DNA of 64,000 bases from Lentibacillus lipolyticus (GCA_004145795.1 SEIO01000004.1:80847-144846), one strand, 5' to 3'; shown: positions 9,228 through 18,632, counted from the first letter of the stretch. Translations and numbers: made by a program. The notes: generated by a model not told the origin, from the sequence alone.

Positions 9228-9749
9228 ATGAAAATTCCAATAGGGCATATAAAGAAGAATGCTGGCAATGCCCCTTTTCGATTTGATAATCAGATGGATG
9301 TTTCCGAACTGGAATCAATGAATAATGATATACGCGAAATCGCTCCCGTTCATGTTCATGGCACAGCCGATGATCAGGGAAACGATATTGTGTTTACGTT
9401 TCGTATCGAGGGGGAAATGGTGCTTCCATGTGCCCGCACGCTGGCGGATGTTCCTTACCCATTTACGATTGATGCACTCGAAATATTTTCGGAATCACCG
9501 CACAATGAAAATAGTTCGGAAGATGAAATTCATTCGATTGATGGGGAAGTGATTGACTTAGCCCCGCTTATTAAGGAGAATATTTTATTGGAAGTGCCTT
9601 ATCGGGTCTTTTCGGATGATGAAGAAACAATCAGCCAAGCCTCTTTTGAAGGAGAAGGTTGGGAGTTTATATCCGAGGATAAACAAGAAAAAAAGGTTGA
9701 CCCGCGCATGAAAAAACTCGAAACGTTACTGAAGGATGAAGAAGAGTAG
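9228..9749 (+). CDS. ylbN: DUF177 (YceD family) protein YlbN
   Basis: A 173-residue acidic protein of the YceD/DUF177 family, found next to rpmF in most bacteria and thought to take part in 23S rRNA or ribosome metabolism. The family signature around LPCARTLADVPYP (residues about 63-75) is present. The C-terminus is lysine- and glutamate-rich (DPRMKKLETLL). I use ATG 9228 because GAGGTG lies five to six bases upstream; a GTG at 9219 overlaps that site. It is transcribed from the SigA promoter at 9172 and followed by rpmF after 44 bases. Confidence 0.88.
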   Translation: MKIPIGHIKKNAGNAPFRFDNQMDVSELESMNNDIREIAPVHVHGTADDQGNDIVFTFRIEGEMVLPCARTLADVPYPFTIDALEIFSESPHNENSSEDEIHSIDGEVIDLAPLIKENILLEVPYRVFSDDEETISQASFEGEGWEFISEDKQEKKVDPRMKKLETLLKDEEE

Positions 9750-9793
9750 GATTGCCTGCTATATTCATTTAACAATCGAAGGAGGTGTAAGTC

Positions 9794-9970
9794 ATGGCAG
9801 TACCAAAGCGCAAAACTTCCAAAAAGGTTAAGAACCAGCGCCGCACCCATAAAAAATTACATGTGCCTGGCATGGTAGAATGCTCCAATTGTGGTGAGCT
9901 GGCAAAGCCACATCATGTGTGCAAGTCATGCGGACATTATGATGGCAAAGAAGTAGTAGCGAATGACTAA
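9794..9970 (+). CDS. rpmF: 50S ribosomal protein L32
   Basis: A 58-residue ribosomal protein, read directly from the bases because it is short. It begins [19 protein letters not shown] and keeps four cysteines in CSNC and CKSC pairs (residues 30, 33, 43, 46), the zinc-binding form of L32. GGAGGTG lies upstream. It sits in an operon with ylbN and is closed by a terminator. Confidence 0.96.
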   Translation: MAVPKRKTSKKVKNQRRTHKKLHVPGMVECSNCGELAKPHHVCKSCGHYDGKEVVAND

Positions 9971-9991
9971 TTGGAACTAATAGGTTATATC

Positions 9992-10024
9992 AACAGATCA
10001 CTGGCGAAAAGTGATCTGTTTTTA
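9992..10024 (+). terminator. Terminator after rpmF
   Basis: A perfect 10-bp stem (AACAGATCAC with GTGATCTGTT) is followed by five T. Confidence 0.88.
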
Positions 10025-10111
10025 TATACATAGGCATCTGGCTGATTTGCTGATAGAATGTCATGATGCAGGTCGTGTGTTGTTAGGATGAAGACAGAGA
10101 AGGGGATTACT

Positions 10112-10873
10112 ATGACAGAGGCTATTCAATACAGAACCGATGAGAAAGGCTATGGTGAAATCCGTTTGAACCGGCCGGAAAAGCATAATGCCATATCAAA
10201 AGAAATGACGAATGCATGGAAACTAGCGCTGGAGACAGCGAAGCAGCAACCGATCAAATTTTTGGTTATTACAGGTGCTGGGGACCGGACGTTTTGTGCC
10301 GGTGGTGACTTGCATGATTTGCATGGGGAAATGAGTCCTGATGAGGCCTTTTCGCTTTTATACCCCATGAAAGAAGTGCTTTATGAAATCGCGTCCTTCC
10401 CGGTACCGGTGATTTGCATCATGAACGGTGATGCTGTCGGTGGAGGATGTGAAATTGCAACTGCATGTGATTTTCGGATTTCCCGGGAAGAAACAGCTTT
10501 TGGATTCGTACAAACCACACTTGGAATTACGCCAGGTTGGGGCGGTGGCGTTCTATTATATGAAAAAGTCCACCCGAGTTTTGCCTTTCATTGGATTGTC
10601 GAAGGGGCTCGACACCGTGCCGACGAATTAAGGGAACAAGGATGGGTTCATCGAATCGTTTCAGAAAATGAATGGCAGGACCTGGACCAAGTACTTAAGC
10701 CATACCTGTCGAAATCAGAGGCGCAAATGAGAACACTAAAAGCCCAATACAAGAAAAAACTATCTATTTTGCCACTGTCGGCTCAAATGGATGATGAAGT
10801 GCGCAATTGCGCTAAGTTATGGGACTCGCCGGAGCATAAAGAAGCTGTCGGCCGATTTTTGTCCCGGGGGTAA
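10112..10873 (+). CDS. Crotonase-family protein (enoyl-CoA hydratase/decarboxylase-like)
   Basis: A 253-residue CoA-binding enzyme of the crotonase fold. The first oxyanion-hole segment FCAGGDL and the second, GDAVGGGCEIATACDFRI, are clear. Glu114 in GGGCE matches one catalytic Glu of classical enoyl-CoA hydratase. The second expected Glu is replaced by Gln134 in FGFVQTTLGITPGWGGG, so a classical hydratase is doubtful. The FVQ...GITPGWGG segment resembles, from memory, ethylmalonyl-CoA decarboxylase (ECHDC1), a metabolite-repair enzyme; that is inference. The start at 10112 is chosen for AAGGGG six bases upstream; an ATG at 10088 has a weaker site. It lies between rpmF and rsfA. Confidence 0.8.
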   Translation: MTEAIQYRTDEKGYGEIRLNRPEKHNAISKEMTNAWKLALETAKQQPIKFLVITGAGDRTFCAGGDLHDLHGEMSPDEAFSLLYPMKEVLYEIASFPVPVICIMNGDAVGGGCEIATACDFRISREETAFGFVQTTLGITPGWGGGVLLYEKVHPSFAFHWIVEGARHRADELREQGWVHRIVSENEWQDLDQVLKPYLSKSEAQMRTLKAQYKKKLSILPLSAQMDDEVRNCAKLWDSPEHKEAVGRFLSRG

Positions 10874-10965
10874 CGGTTTACAGCGAACGAAATAAAATTG
10901 ATTCGAACGATTCTATCACTCCTACTTTTTGCATACATTGATAGCAAACGGTAAGGAGGGGTGTT

Positions 10966-11448
10966 ATGAATGCTGCACGTCAGGATGCGTGGACAGAAGA
11001 TGAGGATATACTGCTAGCAGAAACGGTCCTTCAATATATAAGAGCCGGTAAGACGCAGCTGGAAGCTTTCAAGGATGTCGCGGAACAATTATCACGGACA
11101 TCGGCGGCCTGTGGTTTTCGCTGGAATGCATCCATCCGCAGGCAGTACAGTAATGAAATCGAACTGGCCAAAGAAGATCGCAAGAAGCAAAATAGGCCAA
11201 AAACCAATGCCCAGCAAGGAGAAATAGAAGGGCTTGAAGGAAATCCAATCGATAATGCTATATCCATGCTTGAAAAAATGCGCACCAGTTGCCTTGATGA
11301 TAACGCTTTTTCTCTTTATGAAAAAGAAGTAGCCATCAAAAGGCTGGAGAAAGAAAATGAAGTACTTAAGCAGCAGCTGGATCGATATGAACAGGCATGG
11401 AGAGAAATGGGGAAGCTATGGAGTTGGGTGAACGAGTCAAATAAATGA
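10966..11448 (+). CDS. rsfA: Prespore-specific regulator RsfA
   Basis: A 160-residue DNA-binding protein. Residues about 5-55 form a Myb/SANT-like helix-turn-helix domain (DAWTEDEDILLAETVLQYI and GFRWNASIRRQY), and the C-terminus is a coiled coil (residues about 110-155). RsfA (YlbO) adjusts SigF-dependent gene expression in the forespore of B. subtilis. AAGGAGGGG precedes the start. A CATACATT box at 10932-10939 resembles a SigE/SigK -10 element, but I see no matching -35. It is followed by a terminator and the convergent ylbP. Confidence 0.9.
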   Translation: MNAARQDAWTEDEDILLAETVLQYIRAGKTQLEAFKDVAEQLSRTSAACGFRWNASIRRQYSNEIELAKEDRKKQNRPKTNAQQGEIEGLEGNPIDNAISMLEKMRTSCLDDNAFSLYEKEVAIKRLEKENEVLKQQLDRYEQAWREMGKLWSWVNESNK

Positions 11449-11453
11449 AGTGG

Positions 11454-11496
11454 AAAGACATGAATGTCCGTTTGATGCCATTCATGTCTTTATTTA
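11454..11496. terminator. Terminator between rsfA and ylbP
   Basis: A perfect 13-bp stem (AAAGACATGAATG with its complement, 11454-11466 and 11479-11491) lies between convergent genes. Confidence 0.85.
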
Positions 11497-11534
11497 AGAT
11501 GAAATTGTTTCGCCATTGCCTGCAAAGAGGTGGT

Positions 11535-12017
11535 TTAATCAGACGTTTTTTCTGTCACACCTTCAGGCATCCAGATGAGTGGATTTTCACCAAGGTCCCG
11601 TTCCATTTCATATTTTGCTTTTTGGAAACCCATTTTTTCCCAGAAACCATGTGAATTAATTCGCGGGTTTGTTTTGATCGGGAGTTCGAAACTCTTAGCA
11701 AAGTCAACCATCCTTTTGCCATACCCTTGCCCCCGGTAATCAGGCAAAACTTCCAGCTTCCATAATTCCAGGTAGTCCTGGGGTGGGTTGAAATACTCAT
11801 CATATTTCTTCTTCACCTTATACAAACTCATACGGGCAATCAGATTGTGACCAAGATAAATCCCGTAAAATGGAGATTCACTGTTGTTTTCAACAATATT
11901 GTTCTGCAGATCCTCCATCATCGAAAGCTCTTGGTTGCCGTACTCTTTGAAACGTTTAAATTGTTCTAGTGTTTTATAGTTAATAAATAGCTTCTCCACT
12001 TTCATGTCGGTAATCAT
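11535..12017 (-). CDS. ylbP: GNAT N-acetyltransferase YlbP
   Basis: A 160-residue acetyl-CoA-dependent acetyltransferase. The acetyl-CoA-binding motif is seen in LEVLPDYRGQGYGKRMVDFA (residues about 91-110), and INSHGFWEKMGF is a typical GNAT C-terminal segment. The substrate is unknown. A purine-rich ribosome binding site (AAAGGGGG) lies about nine bases before the start. It keeps the YlbP position next to rsfA (YlbO). Confidence 0.88.
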   Translation of the reverse strand: MITDMKVEKLFINYKTLEQFKRFKEYGNQELSMMEDLQNNIVENNSESPFYGIYLGHNLIARMSLYKVKKKYDEYFNPPQDYLELWKLEVLPDYRGQGYGKRMVDFAKSFELPIKTNPRINSHGFWEKMGFQKAKYEMERDLGENPLIWMPEGVTEKTSD

Positions 12018-12167
12018 CTACCCTTTCCCCCTTTAACAGAAAGTATTTAGAATTTCTATATAATTTATTATAATATAAAAAGGCAAAGAAGGGAATAGAA
12101 GAAGATTGTACAAATTTATTCTACCTATCCTGATAGGGCTTGCTGTTAAAAGAAAGGAGGGGAGACG

Positions 12168-12548
12168 ATGGTGGTGGATATGCTTGCTTATCTGATTGGC
12201 ATCATTATTACGGTGCCGATGCTGGCCACGTTGGGTGTGTATTACGCTGCTATAGGTGCCGGCCGGAATAATTGGAAAGCGGTACACACCGCAGTGAACT
12301 GGACAACCCTCCTGTACATACTGGCTGTAATCGTAATGCTTTCTACGATAGTTGGTTCTGGTTATGCTGGTATTATTCTAATTCTGCTCATGATACTATT
12401 CACTGTCATTATTGTGGTCCGATGGAAAAAATTCACAGAGGTCGTTTTTTATAACGCTTTTAAAATCTTCTGGCGTATTTGTTTTCTGCTGTTTGTTTGT
12501 TTATACTTTCTTCTCGCTATAATGGGGATAATCCAGAACTTTTTATAG
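12168..12548 (+). CDS. DUF3397 membrane protein
   Basis: A 126-residue very hydrophobic protein with four likely membrane segments (about residues 3-28, 42-62, 65-85 and 100-124), fitting the DUF3397 family found before bshC in Bacillaceae. Function unknown. AGGAGGGG precedes the start by about seven bases. A terminator-like hairpin follows. Confidence 0.8.
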   Translation: MVVDMLAYLIGIIITVPMLATLGVYYAAIGAGRNNWKAVHTAVNWTTLLYILAVIVMLSTIVGSGYAGIILILLMILFTVIIVVRWKKFTEVVFYNAFKIFWRICFLLFVCLYFLLAIMGIIQNFL

Positions 12549-12569
12549 AAGGATGCAAGTTTTTCAGGC

Positions 12570-12608
12570 CACCTAAAACAGATTGAGTGCAATTGGGGTG
12601 TTTTTTTT
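12570..12608 (+). terminator. Terminator after the DUF3397 gene
   Basis: A stem CACCTAA with TTGGGGTG (one bulge, one G-U pair) is followed by eight T. Confidence 0.65.
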
Positions 12609-12658
12609 ATACAATACGTGTTGGATATACTTATCTACAGTAAAAGGAGTATGCATTT

Positions 12659-14284
12659 ATGCGGATCAGTCCAATAAAACTATCAAAACAGAATGCACTA
12701 ATAAACGATTACCGCGATCAAAAATCGGGTATCATGCGGTACTTTGATTATGATCCCTACATGACACAATCATACGAACAGCGTTTACAAGCATTACAAC
12801 AAAAAAATATTAACCGTGATACATTGACAGAAGCATTGACGGAAATGAATGACGCGTGGGATGCTCCGCAAACAGCATACAAAGCCATCGAACGGCTAAA
12901 AGATAGAAACAGTGCTGTGGTTATTGGCGGGCAGCAGGCAGGTTTGCTGACAGGACCAATGTACACAATCAATAAGGCTGTTTCCGTTATCCAATTTGCA
13001 AAACAGCAGGAGTCTGAATTAGGTGTGCCGATTATACCGGTGTTTTGGATAGCTGGAGAAGATCATGATTTTGATGAAATTAACCATGTGTTTCTGCATG
13101 AGAATAAGGGGATGAAAAAGCATCCATTGCCGCATCAGACAAGCGGTAAACAATCTATTTCTGATGTAAAAATGGATGAAACAGCGTTATCAACCTGGAT
13201 AGATCAGCTGTTTGATCAATTGCCTGAAACAGAGCACACGAAAAAGCTTTATCAGGCTATAATGGATTGTCAGAAACGTTCGGTTACATATGTTGACTTT
13301 TTTGCTCGGTTCCTTTATCAACTGCTTGAAGGGGAAGAAATAATCCTTGTTGATTCGGGACATCCGTCCATGCGGAGCCTGGAGCGGGAACATTTTGTCC
13401 GGTTAATTGAACAGCAGGAGGAACTTAGCCAGGGTGTGCATAGGACGGTGCAGCAGCTGAAGAATCAGGGTTATTCCTTGTCCCTTGATGCCGCCCCAAC
13501 TGATGCTCATCTTTTCTATCATTTGGATAATGAGCGTATTTTGCTCGTTCGGGATGATGAAGGCAATTGGGCAGGCAAGCAGAATGAAGTGGTGCTTACC
13601 AGCCAGGAAATGCTGGATATTGCGAGACATAACCCGGAATCCTTAAGTAACAATGTCGTTACCAGACCGGTTATGCAGGAAAGTCTGTTCCCGACAATTG
13701 CATTTATCGGAGGTCCAGGCGAAGTAAGTTACTGGGCGGCATTAAAACCTGCTTTTCATGCCGTGAATATGGAGATGCCGCCAGTCCTCCCTCGTCTATC
13801 ATTCACATTTATTGATCGGAAAGTTGAAAAGATACTGGACAAGTTTGGAATTGACGCCGAGCATGCAATTAATTATGGGTTGGAAGATGCGAAGATACAA
13901 TGGCTCGCCGAACAAAATGAGCCGCCTGTTGAACAGGTTGCCGCTGAAGTAAAACAGGCGATTCACAGGGTTCATCAACCACTGCGCGCGATGGCCAGTG
14001 ATATTGGTGCAGATTTAGGAGAACTCGCTGACAAAAATTTGTATTACCTTAACAGTAATATTGATTTCATCGAAAAACGCATCCATCAAGCATTAGAAGA
14101 AAAATACGAAAAAGAAATTCGTGCATTTGACCATGCACATCATGCCATTCACCCGGAAAATGGTCTTCAGGAACGAATTTGGAATCCATTGCCATTGTTA
14201 AATGAATATGGTCCCTGTTTTATCAGGCAGTTGGCAAGAGAATCATTATCGTTCTCGAGTGAACACCACATTATCTATATTTAA
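12659..14284 (+). CDS. bshC: Bacillithiol biosynthesis cysteine-adding enzyme BshC
   Basis: A 541-residue cytoplasmic enzyme (YllA) that adds cysteine to GlcN-malate in the last step of bacillithiol synthesis. The N-terminal Rossmann-like core contains VVIGGQQAGLLTGPMYTI and PVFWIAGEDHDFDEI (residues about 82-145). The C-terminal half has a coiled-coil region (about 400-480). AAGGAG lies upstream; an overlapping out-of-frame ATG just before the start ends quickly. It sits between the ylb genes and mraZ, as in other Bacillaceae. Confidence 0.95.
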   Translation: MRISPIKLSKQNALINDYRDQKSGIMRYFDYDPYMTQSYEQRLQALQQKNINRDTLTEALTEMNDAWDAPQTAYKAIERLKDRNSAVVIGGQQAGLLTGPMYTINKAVSVIQFAKQQESELGVPIIPVFWIAGEDHDFDEINHVFLHENKGMKKHPLPHQTSGKQSISDVKMDETALSTWIDQLFDQLPETEHTKKLYQAIMDCQKRSVTYVDFFARFLYQLLEGEEIILVDSGHPSMRSLEREHFVRLIEQQEELSQGVHRTVQQLKNQGYSLSLDAAPTDAHLFYHLDNERILLVRDDEGNWAGKQNEVVLTSQEMLDIARHNPESLSNNVVTRPVMQESLFPTIAFIGGPGEVSYWAALKPAFHAVNMEMPPVLPRLSFTFIDRKVEKILDKFGIDAEHAINYGLEDAKIQWLAEQNEPPVEQVAAEVKQAIHRVHQPLRAMASDIGADLGELADKNLYYLNSNIDFIEKRIHQALEEKYEKEIRAFDHAHHAIHPENGLQERIWNPLPLLNEYGPCFIRQLARESLSFSSEHHIIYI

Positions 14285-14293
14285 CAGATATTG

Positions 14294-14345
14294 CCCCACT
14301 TTCTACCACGTTTACACCAAACGCGGAAAGAAAGTGGGGTTTTTT
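14294..14345 (+). terminator. Terminator after bshC
   Basis: CCCCACTTTC at 14294-14303 pairs with GAAAGTGGGG at 14330-14339, with a small inner hairpin, and is followed by six T. Confidence 0.85.
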
Positions 14346-14432
14346 GACGCACAGGACAAGGGAAACTGCGGCAGCGATACGCCAATCGAGGAAAAAGTGA
14401 TTTCCTTTTTCGAGGATATCGCGCTCTCAGCC
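14346..14432. repeat. Fragment of an interspersed repeat
   Basis: The stretch GACAAGGGAAACTGCGGCAG, the following GCGATAC and the hairpin GAAAAAG with CTTTTTC resemble bases 61906-61966 inside repeat copy D. No terminal inverted repeats are present here, so it looks like a remnant. The region from here to 14538 shows no gene; an open frame running to 14498 overlaps bshC and is not credible. Confidence 0.55.
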
Positions 14433-14538
14433 TGCAGACGCACGGGGTGCATCGATTACGGCCAGCGATTATTTCCGCATGTGATGATAGACCATTAGTC
14501 CTAAATCAGAAAAACAAAGGAAAAATTTTAAAAATGGA

Positions 14539-14572
14539 GTGGTGAATTGTGGGGGAATGTGGTAACATGTGA
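14539..14572 (+). promoter_or_regulatory. MraZ operator (direct repeats, 10-bp period)
   Basis: GTGG occurs at 14539, 14549 and 14559, exactly one helical turn apart. A fourth, weaker GTGA is at 14569. MraZ is known to bind three or four direct repeats with a GTGG/TGGG core and 10-bp period upstream of its own gene and so repress the dcw operon. The array ends 22 bases before the mraZ start. Confidence 0.75.
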
Positions 14573-14594
14573 ATAAGAAAGTGGGGCGAACTCT

Positions 14595-15026
14595 ATGTTC
14601 ATGGGTGAATTCCAGCACAATATTGATACCAAAGGACGTATTATTGTGCCGGCCAAGTTTCGGGAAGGGCTTGGAGAGAATTTTGTTGTTACCCGTGGAC
14701 TTGATAAATGTCTGTTCGCCTACCCAATGGATGAGTGGAAATTGCTGGAGGAAAAGTTGAAGAAACTTCCGCTTACCAAAAAAGATGCTCGGGCCTTTAC
14801 ACGCTTTTTTTTCTCTGGTGCTGTTGAATGTGAAGTGGACAAACAGGGGAGAATAAACATTCCACAGCCCTTACGGAATTATGCCGGATTGGATAAAGAA
14901 TGCGCCGTAATTGGCGTTTCCAACCGAGTTGAGTTCTGGGCAAGTGACAATTGGGAGGATTACTTCCAAGAATCAGAGGAATCTTTTGGTGAAATTGCTG
15001 AGAGTTTAATGGATTTCGATATTTAA
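14595..15026 (+). CDS. mraZ: Transcriptional regulator MraZ
   Basis: A 143-residue DNA-binding protein with two SpoVT/AbrB-like half-domains (residues about 5-50 and 76-120), seen in [19 protein letters not shown] and [19 protein letters not shown]. It forms ring oligomers and represses the dcw operon; RsmH counteracts it in E. coli. The operator at 14539-14572 lies just upstream. It is the first gene of the division and cell wall cluster and is followed by rsmH after 29 bases. Confidence 0.96.
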   Translation: MFMGEFQHNIDTKGRIIVPAKFREGLGENFVVTRGLDKCLFAYPMDEWKLLEEKLKKLPLTKKDARAFTRFFFSGAVECEVDKQGRINIPQPLRNYAGLDKECAVIGVSNRVEFWASDNWEDYFQESEESFGEIAESLMDFDI

Positions 15027-15055
15027 CCAGTGAAATAAGTGAAGCAGGTGGAACC

Positions 15056-16030
15056 ATGTTTAATCATTACAGCGTGTTAAAAGATGAAGTGTTGCAAGGG
15101 CTTGAGGTCAGATCGGACGGAACCTATGTTGATTGTACCGTCGGTGGCGGTGGACATTCCGAGCAGATTGCTGCCCGCCTAGGAGATGAAGGAATGCTGG
15201 TTGCATTTGACCAGGACAGGGATGCACTGGATGCTGCCCAAAACCGGCTTAAACAATATGACAGCCGAACAATGTTTGTCCATGCCAATTTCCGTGAGCT
15301 TGAAGAACGGATTGCGCATCACCAGCTAGGGAAAATTGACGGTATTCTTTTCGATCTCGGCGTATCTTCCCCGCAGCTTGATCGTGGTGAACGCGGCTTC
15401 AGCTACCAGCATAATGCCGAACTTGATATGCGCATGAATCAGAATCAGGAACGAACTGCACGGGAAATTGTAAATGAATGGCCTTATCAGCAGCTTGTTA
15501 AGTTATTTTTTAGTTATGGCGAAGAGAAATTTTCCAAACAAATAGCCCGAAAGATTGAGGGTGAACGAAAAAAGCAGCCGATTACAACCACGCATCAATT
15601 GGTGGACCTTATTAAAGAGGCAATTCCGGCCCCTGCTCGCAGAAAGGGAGGACATCCGGCAAAGCGTATTTTTCAGGCACTAAGGATTGCTGTCAATGAT
15701 GAACTGACTGCATTTAATGACGCATTGCATCAGGCGGCTCGCGTTATTGGGATCAATGGAAGAATTGCTGTCATCACGTTTCATTCATTGGAGGACAGGC
15801 TTTGCAAACAGGCTTTTAAAAAATGGAGTACTGCCAAGCCGGTACCAAGAAATTTGCCGATTATGCCTGAGGATCACAAGCCGCCATTTCAATTAGTGAA
15901 CAAAAAACCGATAGTGCCAGGCAGCCAGGAACTTCATGATAATCGACGATCACGGTCAGCTAAACTGCGTATTGTGGAAAAGGTACGTGAATGGGATGAG
16001 ACGTTTACCTATGAAGAAGGGTGGAATTAA
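15056..16030 (+). CDS. rsmH: 16S rRNA (cytosine-1402-N4)-methyltransferase RsmH
   Basis: A 324-residue SAM-dependent enzyme (MraW) that methylates C1402 of 16S rRNA. SAM-binding motif [11 protein letters not shown] is at residues about 25-35, with [11 protein letters not shown] after it. [28 protein letters not shown] and TFHSLEDR are family signatures. CAGGTGG precedes the start. Its last codons contain the ribosome binding site of ftsL. Confidence 0.97.
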   Translation: MFNHYSVLKDEVLQGLEVRSDGTYVDCTVGGGGHSEQIAARLGDEGMLVAFDQDRDALDAAQNRLKQYDSRTMFVHANFRELEERIAHHQLGKIDGILFDLGVSSPQLDRGERGFSYQHNAELDMRMNQNQERTAREIVNEWPYQQLVKLFFSYGEEKFSKQIARKIEGERKKQPITTTHQLVDLIKEAIPAPARRKGGHPAKRIFQALRIAVNDELTAFNDALHQAARVIGINGRIAVITFHSLEDRLCKQAFKKWSTAKPVPRNLPIMPEDHKPPFQLVNKKPIVPGSQELHDNRRSRSAKLRIVEKVREWDETFTYEEGWN

Positions 16031-16032
16031 TC

Positions 16033-16413
16033 ATGGATGGAAATGCAGCACGTACATGGGAACAATCACATGCAGCATATAGACCAAACAGAGAGGCGGA
16101 GCAAACATCCGTTAGCGTCCAGAAAAAACGCTGGATCACAAAAGGTGAAAAAGTTCTTTATTCTATAGTTGGTTTGTTAATCATTGCCGCAAGCATCTAT
16201 GTTGTTTCATTTGCCTCATCAACTGACACCCTCAACAGGAAAGTAGACTCACTGGAACAAACAATCGAGCACCAGGAAGTGACGAATGAAGGATTGCTGT
16301 ATGAAAAGAAACAGTTAAGCAGACCGGAGCGTATTACGAGAATCGCTAAAGAAAACGGGTTGAAAATCCAGGACGCCCAGGTAAAACAGGCTAGCGTATA
16401 TAACAGCAACTAA
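16033..16413 (+). CDS. ftsL: Cell division protein FtsL
   Basis: A 126-residue bitopic membrane protein. About 38 cytoplasmic residues are followed by one membrane segment (VLYSIVGLLIIAASIYVV, residues about 41-58) and an extracytoplasmic coiled coil. It joins DivIC and DivIB in the divisome and helps activate PBP2B with FtsW. The start at 16033 follows AAGGGTGG by about eight bases; a GTG at 16021 overlaps that site. It is tightly packed between rsmH and pbpB. Confidence 0.92.
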   Translation: MDGNAARTWEQSHAAYRPNREAEQTSVSVQKKRWITKGEKVLYSIVGLLIIAASIYVVSFASSTDTLNRKVDSLEQTIEHQEVTNEGLLYEKKQLSRPERITRIAKENGLKIQDAQVKQASVYNSN

Positions 16414-16424
16414 GGCGGATACGT

Positions 16425-18632
16425 ATGAAAAAGAATAAAAGAACTCATTTTATCTCCAGTCTAATGATAGTATTGTTTTCCGGAATATTTTTGTTGATTG
16501 CTGGAAGATTTTTGTACATACAGGCAACAGGGGAAATTGATAACGTGTCATTGAAAAATTGGGCTGAAGAAAAACGTACGACTTCCTACACCCTTGATGC
16601 TCAGCGCGGAAAAATATACGGCAGGAACGGCATGGCGTTGGCATATGACCGTCCCGCTTATCGTATTCAGGCAATCGTTCGTGAATCGTTTACAACCAAT
16701 CCTGAGGAACCAAAACATGTAACGAACCCGGAAAAAACAGCTGAAAAACTCGCCCCCTTGTTAGATGCGGAAAAAAGCTATTTGCTGGAGCGTATGAAGA
16801 AAGGGATAGAACAAGACCGCTTCCAAGTGGAGTTTGGCAGTGCCGGTAAAGAAATATCCCAACAAACAAAAGAAAAGATTCAAGCCCTTGAACTGCCCGG
16901 AATTCGCTTTAAGGAAGAAGCAATCCGTTATTACCCGAATGGCAATTTTGCCGCACACATTATCGGATATGCCAGAAAGCAAGACGAAACGATAACAGGA
17001 ATGGCCGGTATTGAGCGGGAAATGAACAAAAAGCTTAGCGGAGAAAACGGTCATATTTCATATGAACGGGATCAATATGGTACAAAACTTCTGGATCCCA
17101 ACGAAGTAATAAAAAAACCGGAGGATGGGAACGATATCCATTTAACCATTGATCAAAAGATACAGACCCTCCTTGAAGATGTCATGACCCAGGTAGAGGA
17201 TGAGTACAACCCTGAAGGCATTGCTGCCGCTGTCATGAATCCCAAAACCGGTGAAGTGCTGGCGATGAGCAATCGACCAAGCTTTAACCCGAATGATCTG
17301 AAGGATGTGGAAAACTGGAATAACAATGTTGTATCCTCTCCGTTTGAACCGGGATCAACGATGAAGATGTTCACCTGGGCGGCTGCTATTGAGGAAGGTG
17401 TTTACAATGGGAATGAATGGTTTCAATCTGGGACGTATAAAGTAAGTGACCGGGTTCGGCAAGTAAGAGACCACAACTACGGAAAAGGCTGGGGGTCGAT
17501 TACTTTTGATGAAGGATTTGCCAGATCATCGAATGTGGCCGCGGCCAGACTTGTTTGGGAAAAGATTGGGACGGAAAAATACCTGAACTATTTAAAGGCA
17601 TTCGACTTTGATGAAAAAACGGGGATTGATTTACCACGTGAGCGGAAGGGTAAACTTGTTTATAACTACCCACGGGACAAAATCACGACAGCGTTTGGAC
17701 AGGCCAGTACCGTTACCCCGATTCAGCAGATGAAGGCTGCTACTGCTATCGCAAATGATGGAAAAATGATGAAGCCATATGTCATTTCAAAAATATCTGA
17801 TCCTGACACCGGCAACGTTATTCGTGAGAAAACACCTGAAGTGGTAAGTAAGCCCATTTCACAAGATACATCTGACCATGTATTGAATTTGCTGGGAACG
17901 GTGGTTTCGTCGGAACATGGTACAGGGAAAGAATACAAGCTTGATGATTATTCGGTTGCCGGTAAAACCGGAACAGCACAAATCTATGAAAATGGTGGCT
18001 ATCTAACTGGATATGGCAACTATATCTACTCTTTTCTTGGCATGGCACCAAAAGAAGATCCGAAGCTGATGATGTATGTGTCAGTCCAACAGCCCGATAT
18101 TGAAGTGGGGGAAAGTGGATCGGCGCCGGTGGCATTTATTTTTAAAAATGTCATGCAGAAGAGCCTGCACTATTTAGATATTGACCCAGATAAGGAAGCC
18201 GCTAGTCAAGTGCAGTCCATTGAGCTGCCAAAGCTAAAGGGAAAAAATGCTTCCCAGATCCAGCAAACCCTTGCAAAAAAGGGGCTGACGGTATCATTGA
18301 TTGGCTCAGGGGATACCATTACAGCAGCAAGTGCTGAACATGGTGATCAACTGCTTGAAGGAGACCGGATCATTCTTCTGACGAGTGAGCCGATTATGCC
18401 GGATATAACAGGGTGGTCGAAGCGGGATGTATTGCAACTGGCCGGCCTGCTGAACTTAAAATTAGAGATGATGGGAAGCGGCTACGTGACGAAACAGAGT
18501 ATTGTCAAAGGAACACCTTTAAAAGAGAACGATTATTTGGGTGTTGAATTGGAACCACCAGGATCTACGGAGAAGCAGCAGGAAGAGAATGAACAAACAC
18601 CAACAGAAAATGGCAATGGGGCAGAACAATAA
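16425..18632 (+). CDS. pbpB: Penicillin-binding protein 2B (division transpeptidase)
   Basis: A 735-residue class B PBP essential for septal peptidoglycan cross-linking. One membrane anchor is at residues about 10-30, with a dimerisation domain to about 220 and a transpeptidase domain at about 240-580. The catalytic motifs are the SxxK of EPGSTMKMF, SSN in FARSSNVAAARL and KTG in AGKTGTAQ. Two PASTA domains follow (about 600-715). The tail is rich in Glu, Gln and Asn. It partners FtsW, FtsL and DivIB. Confidence 0.96.
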   Translation: MKKNKRTHFISSLMIVLFSGIFLLIAGRFLYIQATGEIDNVSLKNWAEEKRTTSYTLDAQRGKIYGRNGMALAYDRPAYRIQAIVRESFTTNPEEPKHVTNPEKTAEKLAPLLDAEKSYLLERMKKGIEQDRFQVEFGSAGKEISQQTKEKIQALELPGIRFKEEAIRYYPNGNFAAHIIGYARKQDETITGMAGIEREMNKKLSGENGHISYERDQYGTKLLDPNEVIKKPEDGNDIHLTIDQKIQTLLEDVMTQVEDEYNPEGIAAAVMNPKTGEVLAMSNRPSFNPNDLKDVENWNNNVVSSPFEPGSTMKMFTWAAAIEEGVYNGNEWFQSGTYKVSDRVRQVRDHNYGKGWGSITFDEGFARSSNVAAARLVWEKIGTEKYLNYLKAFDFDEKTGIDLPRERKGKLVYNYPRDKITTAFGQASTVTPIQQMKAATAIANDGKMMKPYVISKISDPDTGNVIREKTPEVVSKPISQDTSDHVLNLLGTVVSSEHGTGKEYKLDDYSVAGKTGTAQIYENGGYLTGYGNYIYSFLGMAPKEDPKLMMYVSVQQPDIEVGESGSAPVAFIFKNVMQKSLHYLDIDPDKEAASQVQSIELPKLKGKNASQIQQTLAKKGLTVSLIGSGDTITAASAEHGDQLLEGDRIILLTSEPIMPDITGWSKRDVLQLAGLLNLKLEMMGSGYVTKQSIVKGTPLKENDYLGVELEPPGSTEKQQEENEQTPTENGNGAEQ

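Noticed and set aside
14202-14498. Open frame crossing the bshC end and its terminator
   Set aside because: It includes the terminator hairpin and a repeat fragment; not a plausible protein.
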